A stretch of DNA of 25,023 bases, from assembly GCA_025399215.1 (NCBI GenBank), contig MU621335.1, forward strand, positions 1-25,023, read 5' to 3'. The DNA comes from Globomyces pollinis-pini (lineage: Eukaryota > Chytridiomycota > Chytridiomycetes > Rhizophydiales > Globomycetaceae). Position 1 is the stretch's first letter. Each line of letters starts with the position of its first letter. The notes beneath the pieces are model-generated. The model saw nothing but the letters and a program-made list of their open reading frames with translations. It did not search any database and had not been told where the DNA came from. Positions 19,884 through 25,023 of this stretch are shown here, piece after piece. The position numbers and the translations under genes are program-made.

Positions 19884-21176
19884 TTAAGAGAAATACGAGA
19901 GTTTTTCTGCAGGTGGAGGAAACTGAAATAATGGAGTATCTAACATTCTCTTCTTCATATCATATAAAGCAACTTCTTCAGCTGTCTCTAGTAAATCACA
20001 CATATTGTCTTCTGCCACTAGAATTTTTTGTTTTTTCAAGATACCAGCTTCAAATCCATCAAATGCCCATCCAAAATTTTCCGCTCTGCGTTTTTTAAAT
20101 ACTTCATCATTTAATAATCGGTTATAATTCTCCAGATGTTTTTTTATGTAGAACATTGCGGTTCGGCGAGTAAGTATTTTTTCATTACCTTTGGAATCTT
20201 CTTCTACACTAGCATAGAACACTTCTCCCTCTTTACCAATCCAAATCAAAAACCACTGGTCAATAAAGTCCGATAATACACCAACAGGAGAAGGACGACC
20301 TGGAACATAAAATAACGAATTTGCGGCAATAACATATCCAATCGCTTGTGCCACGTTATTTGTACTGATATTGTTGGGCTTCAGTTCAAAAACCATTGTC
20401 AACTGGTTTCTACTAACCAAACGGCAAACACTGGGCATCACATACAAATCAGCCTCTCCATTCAAATGATGTGGGTTGATACCAACTACTGTGTTCAGAT
20501 GGGGTGATTCGATTGAACTCTTGACTTTTAGACGGTTCAATGGTTCGGTGAATGATTCGGTAAACGCTGTTAGGTATTCCAGGTATGCGTCCTTGTTTCT
20601 TTTATCATTTTCGCTATTCGTTACGGGCCATTGAAAGTTGTCAAATCTTTCTGGTAATTGACAATCTGAATCATTGATTGAGCTGACTGAGCGTGCAATA
20701 AGAGTAAAACCGTCATTTTCAAGCTTGTCAATGGTGAGTTTGGAAATCTGAATAGTTTCTGCTTTTTGGATATAGTTTGACACAGTTTCTTGTAGTTTCC
20801 TGTTTGATTCTTCTAGTTTGCTGCTTGATTCTTGTAGTTTGCTGTTTGATTCTTCTAGTTTGGTGATTCTTTGCTCTGCTATTACACCAGCCGAAATTCT
20901 TGCGCTTTGTGCTGCAAGAGTATTGTCGAAGTTTCTCTGGGCACCTGCTAATACTGTCTGGGCACCTGCTAATACTGCTCTACAAGCAGTGACGTCGTCC
21001 CTGAGGTCTTGGTAAGTGACTCCTGGTAAAGTGATAGTTCCTTGTATGTAGGCATTGAGTATGTCTTCAGCTCGTCTAAGACTTTCAGCTGCTCGTCTAA
21101 GACTTTCAGCTGCTTCGTTGACTCTTCTATCGGCATTTTCCATTAGATTCGACATTTTTCTGGGAAAGTAAAACAT
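19884..21176 (-). CDS. Crinkler-related protein: coiled coil plus PD-(D/E)XK nuclease-like domain
   Basis: Single exon, 430 residues; MSNL at residue 8 is an alternative start. Residues about 10-150 are a charged coiled coil built of 7-residue repeats (AAESLRR, LAGAQTV, KLEESNS.KLQESSS). The C-terminal half contains GEADLYV (240-246), FELK (263-266) and Q277..Y281, i.e. Asp243, Glu264, Lys266 and a following Gln, the pattern of the D...ExK core plus QxxxY helix of PD-(D/E)XK nucleases. Such domains are the toxic or nuclease-like C-terminal part of many Crinkler (CRN) proteins of oomycetes and early-diverging fungi (established for the family; the assignment here is by motif). The usual ubiquitin-like CRN header is missing from this frame; related header-plus-coil sequence lies just upstream at 22211-22710. 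No signal peptide. Possibly nuclear or host-directed; the function is unproven. Confidence 0.72.
   Translation of the reverse strand: MFYFPRKMSNLMENADRRVNEAAESLRRAAESLRRAEDILNAYIQGTITLPGVTYQDLRDDVTACRAVLAGAQTVLAGAQRNFDNTLAAQSARISAGVIAEQRITKLEESNSKLQESSSKLEESNRKLQETVSNYIQKAETIQISKLTIDKLENDGFTLIARSVSSINDSDCQLPERFDNFQWPVTNSENDKRNKDAYLEYLTAFTESFTEPLNRLKVKSSIESPHLNTVVGINPHHLNGEADLYVMPSVCRLVSRNQLTMVFELKPNNISTNNVAQAIGYVIAANSLFYVPGRPSPVGVLSDFIDQWFLIWIGKEGEVFYASVEEDSKGNEKILTRRTAMFYIKKHLENYNRLLNDEVFKKRRAENFGWAFDGFEAGILKKQKILVAEDNMCDLLETAEEVALYDMKKRMLDTPLFQFPPPAEKLSYFS
20780..20863. repeat. 21-bp heptad-coding repeats
   Basis: Three near-identical 21-bp units at 20801-20821, 20822-20842 and 20843-20863 plus a diverged fourth before them encode KLEESN(S/R)/KLQESSS heptads of the coiled coil. 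The same units occur at 22230-22292. Confidence 0.85.
20936..20977. repeat. Perfect 21-bp tandem duplication
   Basis: Two identical 21-bp units (20936-20956, 20957-20977) encode the duplicated LAGAQTV/LAGAQRN heptads in the coiled coil. Confidence 0.92.
21070..21111. repeat. Perfect 21-bp tandem duplication
   Basis: Two identical 21-bp units (21070-21090, 21091-21111) encode the duplicated AESLRRA heptads near the N-terminus of the coiled coil. Confidence 0.92.
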
Positions 21177-21453
21177 TGATATTTTTTGCCTATTTTATGC
21201 GCCACTATCAACTTGAAAAGAGGACAGTTTTTACTCGAATCAATCAATCATTATGATACCGTTGGACTGATAACCTGTCATTAATTGAAGTGATTATCAT
21301 TTAAAATTGGTTCATAGAGTATGCATTCATCTATAAACCATTCCCTTATGACGTGATTGATTCAAGCGTAGTTTGATGCCATGGAAGTCGATTCTTTTGA
21401 GCAACTTCAGGAATATTTTACTAAAAAACTACTGATTCAATTTAGGAAAGAAC

Positions 21454-21774
21454 TTGGTATCAGAGAGCGCTCCTAAAATTTCAACTCACAAGCAATACAT
21501 CATTACTGCCCAGCCATTTTTGAACAATATTGCTATCTCCGAATCGGAGATGATAAGTCATTGTTTTTTCAACAATTTGAATGGACCAAATAAAAATTTT
21601 ATAGTTTGGTATGAAGTCTGGCACGGAGAGCTGCCTTTAATCTGATTAGACTCTATTAGCAAAATCAGATTCGAATTAGAAACTAAATTCCAAAAGTCAT
21701 TTATATTGGATTCTGTCAAAAACATGGCAGCAGAGTGAATCACCATTCGCAGTTGCCAAAATTCCACTATTTAA
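21454..21774 (+). pseudogene. Decayed reading frame with internal stops
   Basis: One frame reads LVSESAPKISTHKQYIITAQ..., NGPNKNFIVWYEVWHGELPL, then TGA at 21643, then SISKIRFELETKFQKSFILD..., TGA at 21736, and finally TAA at 21772. Protein-like composition on both sides of the first stop suggests a broken gene. An ATG at 21380 opens another short frame (MEVDSFEQLQEYF) that would need a frame change to join it. The words ATTAGCAAAATC near 21657 recur near 22087. The family is not recognised; context suggests Crinkler-like debris. Confidence 0.35.
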
Positions 21775-21778
21775 CACC

Positions 21779-22060
21779 ATGACATTTGGACTTCTTTTTG
21801 GTCACAGCAATGCTGTTACGTTTAACTACCCAGATTCAGTATTAGAAGATATGCGGTATGTTCAATTTAACACAGTGGAGATGGCAAACGCGCTCACACC
21901 ATCCAATCCATTCTTTCAGTTTGAAAAAATCAATTGTTATGGTCTATGGATTGGGGAAAATGATGAAGCTATAGATGCTCAAAAGGTTGTGGAAATGCAA
22001 AAGCTCAATACCAATGGAATCTGTGAAATTGTTCCCGGCTCATTTAGAAATCATTCTTGA
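21779..22060 (+). CDS. 93-residue Crinkler-header-like protein or fragment
   Basis: It starts at ATG 21779 (MTFGLLFGHSNAV) and ends FRNHS. The stretch from about residue 48, KINCYGLWIGENDEAIDAQK then MQKLN and ending ICEIVPGS, has the look of the ubiquitin-like header of Crinkler proteins (DxxxLxLwxxxDxxIDxxxxxxxxLxxxxxxxIxP). It compares with the KKYDVGELVLFEADGTTKIS stretch on the opposite strand at 22500. No C-terminal domain follows; downstream sequence has stops. It may be a stand-alone header or a truncated gene. The family call is tentative. Confidence 0.4.
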   Translation: MTFGLLFGHSNAVTFNYPDSVLEDMRYVQFNTVEMANALTPSNPFFQFEKINCYGLWIGENDEAIDAQKVVEMQKLNTNGICEIVPGSFRNHS

Positions 22061-22210
22061 TTCTGTTTCTTACATTGGCCCTTTCATTATTAGCAAAATC
22101 TCAATTTGAATATCAAACAGGTTTACTACTTACAAATACAGATTAAAAATATATATAATAGAATAAAAGTTGTTACAAAAAATTAAATGACTATTTTGTC
22201 ACGACAAGAT

Positions 22211-22710
22211 TTAGATTTTTAATGGTTTGCTGCTTGATTCTTCTAGTTTGCTGGTTGATTCTTGTAGTTTGCTGTTTGATTCTTCTAATTTCTTGCTTAA
22301 TTCCTGTAGCTCTCTGATTGCTGTTTTGTTTTCTTCAATTTGTAGCGTTGATGAAGCACTTTGATCCATATCAACCAACGCTATTGTAAGAATACTAAAA
22401 ATACCTTCTACTTGCTCCACAACAACAACTAACGGCATTTTCTTTTCATTGAGTTGGCCCATAGAATCCATAGCACTGATTTTCGTGGTTCCATCAGCTT
22501 CAAAGAGAACAAGTTCACCAACGTCGTATTTTTTGAGTACCTGGGGAAAATTTTTGATTTAATTCAATGGCATTACATGCATTAAGGAAATCATAGACAC
22601 TTTCACAGCTTTCTGCCGAGACTTGTGCTGGCTGATAGGTTTTGCTTCCCAGCTTTAGTTGAACAAAATGCTTTTGTACTATTGCAACTGATTTTAAAAA
22701 AAAGTTGCAT
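22211..22710 (-). pseudogene. Truncated, apparently frameshifted Crinkler-like header plus coiled coil
   Basis: Two consecutive minus-strand frames carry header-like sequence. The upstream one reads VQLKLGSKTYQPAQVSAESC then ESVYDFLNA. From about 22541 another frame reads LKKYDVGELVLFEADGTTKI, SAMDSMGQLNEKKMPLVVVV and then heptads LEESNSKLQESTSKLEESSS before a stop at 22211. The pattern (VYDFL... DVGELVLF.ADGT... LVVVV) resembles a ubiquitin-like CRN header leading into the same coil as the gene at 19884-21176. The two frames differ by one base near 22541; either a frameshift or an unrecognised intron (a GT...AG pair spans 22542-22577 but does not restore the frame) separates them. The C-terminal nuclease-like part is absent. 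No convincing in-frame start codon. Confidence 0.5.
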
Positions 22711-23741
22711 GAAATTCAATGTAATTGGGTTCATTCATGCATACTTGGAACACGGAAGAAGAGAGATGGAAGGGTATCAAAGTTCCATTGAGCATATAAG
22801 ATTGATTTGCCAGCGTCAGATTTGTTTGACGCAGTATTCACCATTACTGTTTTGTGTTTACTATGGGTGGTGTTCGTTTTCAAGACATTTCGAAAATGGA
22901 CTAATCAAAACGCTAGGAAGCTGGTAAACCAGCTAATCAAAACGTCACTTTCTTGTTAGGTGAACCAATCACGAGCAATCCTGCTAACGGCTAAGTCCAA
23001 GAACACCAAGATAACTGGTCAAACGTCCCTGCACGTAATCCCTCACAAATTTGAAGTGCAGTTTTTCAAGCCTCGATCTAAACCCTGAATTCTTCCATAA
23101 AGAACCAACCGACCCGATCCTCTCTACTATAAAAGGGATCCATTTAACATAATAAAGATGAGCGATTATTTCTTTTAGGAAGTTCAACTACTTTTTGTTA
23201 CAACTTTCTGAAACTGCACAACAATGTAACAGATTTAACGAAACTATTATACCACTACGATATTTCGATATATAAAGTAAAGAAAATTTAGTGTGAATAG
23301 GGATACAATTCAAAACAAAACATTATATATCTCTCTTATAGTGGAGTTTCCAAAAGAGATCTTCCATGTCAATTTGTGCACCTCACACCACAATTCTCCA
23401 GGTATTTCCAACAGATCCACTATTACAGATTGGCTTTAGATTTCACACAAATCATATATCTTCGTTCGTTTTCTGTTAACTTGAGGTTCACAATTTTACG
23501 TTTTGGATATATGAGAACTTTCGTGAATATGATAATCTTAATCACATTATGATTTGATATGAGACCCATCTATCATCGTCACGTAAACTTGTAGCTTTGT
23601 ATTGTTAATTGATAAGAAAATCGAACTTGTTAATTAGACTAAAGATCCAGGAACGGAACTCTTGTGATTTCTTTTACATCAGTCATCGCGCTTGATTTAT
23701 AAGGAGGAGGTAAAAACAACGATTTAGATTTTTTGATTTAG
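22711..23741. other. gene-poor accessory spacer
   Basis: No gene is supported over about 1 kb. Small features: inverted repeat GCGTCA (22813-22818)/TGACGC (22827-22832), a repeated CTAATCAAAACG word near 22900 and 22934, and AGCTGG/CCAGCT around 22925. A 67-codon minus-strand frame at 22984-23187 has no recognisable domain. Confidence 0.35.
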
Positions 23742-23993
23742 GTTCCTTTTGAAGAAGTATTGATGGCTTTTCAAGTGATTTTAAAGCAACCGTTTCCAAA
23801 AAACGATACAGACAGTGAAAACTGTAAAATGTGGTTGGATTTCTGTTTTGGATCTTTGGTAAAGAAACCTATGAAAGTGTATTGGATAATTCCGGAAAAC
23901 TGTGCAGGAATACCAAAGAATGGTGAAGAGCGTGCTATCCTTCTTGATGAGTTACATGAAGATTTTCCTGCGTTAAAGAAATTGACTCTTTAA
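23742..23993 (+). CDS. Orphan 3' exon or gene fragment
   Basis: An open frame begins after an AG acceptor (intron-like GT 23710 to AG 23741, 32 nt) and reads VPFEEVLMAFQVILKQPFPK, then MWLDFCFGSLVKKPMKVYWI and ENCAGIPKNGEER, ending LKKLTL at TAA 23991-23993. An ATG at 23763 lies within it. The upstream frame across the putative donor is short and lacks a start codon. The hydrophobic VYWIIP followed by a polar loop recalls the last strand of the P-loop region of Crinkler/RHS-like proteins, but I cannot confirm this. Probably a remnant. Confidence 0.3.
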   Translation, partial: VPFEEVLMAFQVILKQPFPKNDTDSENCKMWLDFCFGSLVKKPMKVYWIIPENCAGIPKNGEERAILLDELHEDFPALKKLTL

Positions 23994-24441
23994 AGTGACT
24001 TGCTTTATTTTGAAAATATTAAGAGTGTACCATTGTAATGATGAGAATAATAAATTTGGAATTGTATTACAATTATGCAACTGATGGTATGGTTAATTGT
24101 TCCATAAGCACCTCCATGAGTATATCAGTTTCACGTAAGTATCGGAATTGGTTGTGCATCCTTTGTTTATTTATTTCCTACCAGAACAATCCAACCGAAA
24201 TATTTGTGTACACTCATTAACTCTTAATTGAATTCAACAAATGAATTTATCTTTATTTGGAATCAAGGTTGGATCTAATCATATATTAGATTCAAATCTA
24301 ATCAAATCTATTGTAAGACACATTTATTTTTCAAAAATTTACCAAAAAGGGTTCATTGTGCACGGTTGTAAACTGCGGAACGGTTCAACATCGACTGAAA
24401 TGAATTTTTTCAGATCTACAAACTTATCAATCATAAAAATC
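23994..24441. other. cupin upstream region
   Basis: Spacer and presumed promoter/5' leader of the cupin gene. The cupin frame is open back to an ATG at 24241, but that extension lacks a signal sequence at its start and looks like leader sequence. Confidence 0.4.
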
Positions 24442-25023
24442 ATGAAAGTGATAAGTTTATTCAGCACACTATGCTTGGTGAAAAGTCAATCAACAGGAAC
24501 GCAAGGGGAGATGACTCAAGTGGAACGATTATCAAAATTTCAAGCAAACGATTTCATTCTTGATGTTGGAATCAATCCAAAAGTGGTATCAAAGGGTGAT
24601 GGTGGAAGTATTGCTTTATTATCAGCTGCAACGTTACCTGCTGTACGTACTCACAAGATTGCACTTGCGGTGATTTCATTGGAACCTTGTGGAGTCAATC
24701 GACCTCATATACATCCTCGTGGTACCGAAGCTGCGTACATTGTCAAGGGTAAGAATATTACTATGGGATTTGCTCCTGAAAATGGTGGAAAAGTGATGAT
24801 AAATAATGCTGGAGCCGGATTTGCTTCCTTCTTTCCACAAGGGTACATTCACTTTCAAGCCAATAATGATTGTGAACCAGGTGATTTGGAATGATCATTC
24901 TAATAGTGTAGCGTTGTTGGTGGCTGGTTTGAATCATGACGATCCAGGTACAATTACCGTTGTGACCCAATTCTTTGCATTACCGGATGGTACTGTTGAA
25001 GCTGCTACTGGCTCAGCGGATAT
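24442..25023 (+). CDS. Secreted germin-like/spherulin-type cupin (3' end outside window)
   Basis: Exon 24442-24880, intron 24881-24911 (31 nt), exon from 24912 to the window end. I chose ATG 24442 because a signal peptide (MKVISLFSTLCLVKSQS) follows directly. Both germin boxes are complete. Box 1, G-x5-H-x-H-x4-E-x6-G, reads GVNRPHIHPRGTEAAYIVKG; box 2, G-x5-P-x-G-x2-H-x3-N, reads GFASFFPQGYIHFQAN. These supply the three His and one Glu that bind Mn in germins. After splicing the frame continues DCEPALLVAGLNHDDPGTIT and TQFFALPDG, the usual C-terminal cupin segment; an unspliced reading stops at 24892. Germin-like proteins are extracellular metal-binding proteins with oxalate oxidase, superoxide dismutase or structural roles; which applies is unknown. 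Spherulin 1 of Physarum is a close type. Confidence 0.9.

Noticed and set aside
22984..23187. 67-codon minus-strand frame, possibly a transposon remnant
   Set aside because: No reverse transcriptase, transposase or integrase motif; no terminal repeats nearby.
24241..24441. Upstream extension of the cupin to an earlier ATG
   Set aside because: The 67 added residues would put the signal peptide in the middle of the protein; the internal ATG at 24442 starts exactly at it.
1..25023. tRNA, rRNA or CRISPR features
   Set aside because: No cloverleaf-like T-arm/anticodon combination, rRNA segment or spaced direct-repeat array was found on either strand; the regular 66-bp repeats at 16.5-17.4 kb are coding leucine-rich repeats.

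Overview
The window is nuclear DNA of a eukaryote, most likely an early-diverging zoosporic (chytrid-like) fungus. Evidence: AT-rich sequence; spliceosomal genes (an Aquarius/Cwf11-type helicase, NOP56, the AP-2 sigma subunit); a yeast-type allosteric chorismate mutase and a fungal-type amino-acid/choline permease, which together exclude animals; and Crinkler-like proteins, which are frequent in chytrids and glomeromycetes. I reconstructed 20 GT-AG introns, 19 of them only 25-34 nt long. The placement below fungus is inference.

Layout. 1-307: 3' end of an unknown gene with a PPxY tail (+). 612-2200: APC-family permease (-). 3029-3316: small secreted protein with six cysteines in mirror-symmetric spacing (-). 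3549-4826 and 5659-6933: tandem near-identical pentameric ligand-gated ion channel (pLGIC) subunits (-). 7327-11912: Aquarius, 8 exons (-). 12176-12952: basic orphan protein (-). 13313-15008: NOP56, 4 exons (-), sharing an 87-bp divergent promoter with chorismate mutase at 15096-16000 (+). 16252-17439: F-box-like/leucine-rich-repeat protein (+). 17959-18475: AP-2 sigma, 4 short exons (+). 19121-19445: decayed copy of the gene at the window start, preceded by a 22-bp-arm hairpin. 19884-24000: accessory region with a coiled-coil/PD-(D/E)XK nuclease-like Crinkler-related gene (-) and several broken or partial Crinkler-like pieces on both strands. 24442-25023: secreted germin-like cupin (+), running off the window.

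The housekeeping genes (splicing, rRNA modification, endocytosis, aromatic amino acids) form a compact core at 7.3-18.5 kb with short spacers. The left part carries a duplicated ion-channel locus beside a secreted Cys-rich peptide. The right part is rearranged accessory DNA.

Most interesting are the two fungal pLGIC subunits. They lack the Cys-loop cysteines, carry a Pro-Thr-Arg motif where animal anion channels have Pro-Ala-Arg, have an extra hydrophobic segment after M4 with a long polar C-tail, and show a mosaic identity pattern pointing to gene conversion. Also notable are the mirror-symmetric Cys-rich peptide next to them and the Crinkler-like cluster with breakpoints at heptad repeats. 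No database search was possible; all family calls come from motifs and remembered family consensus.
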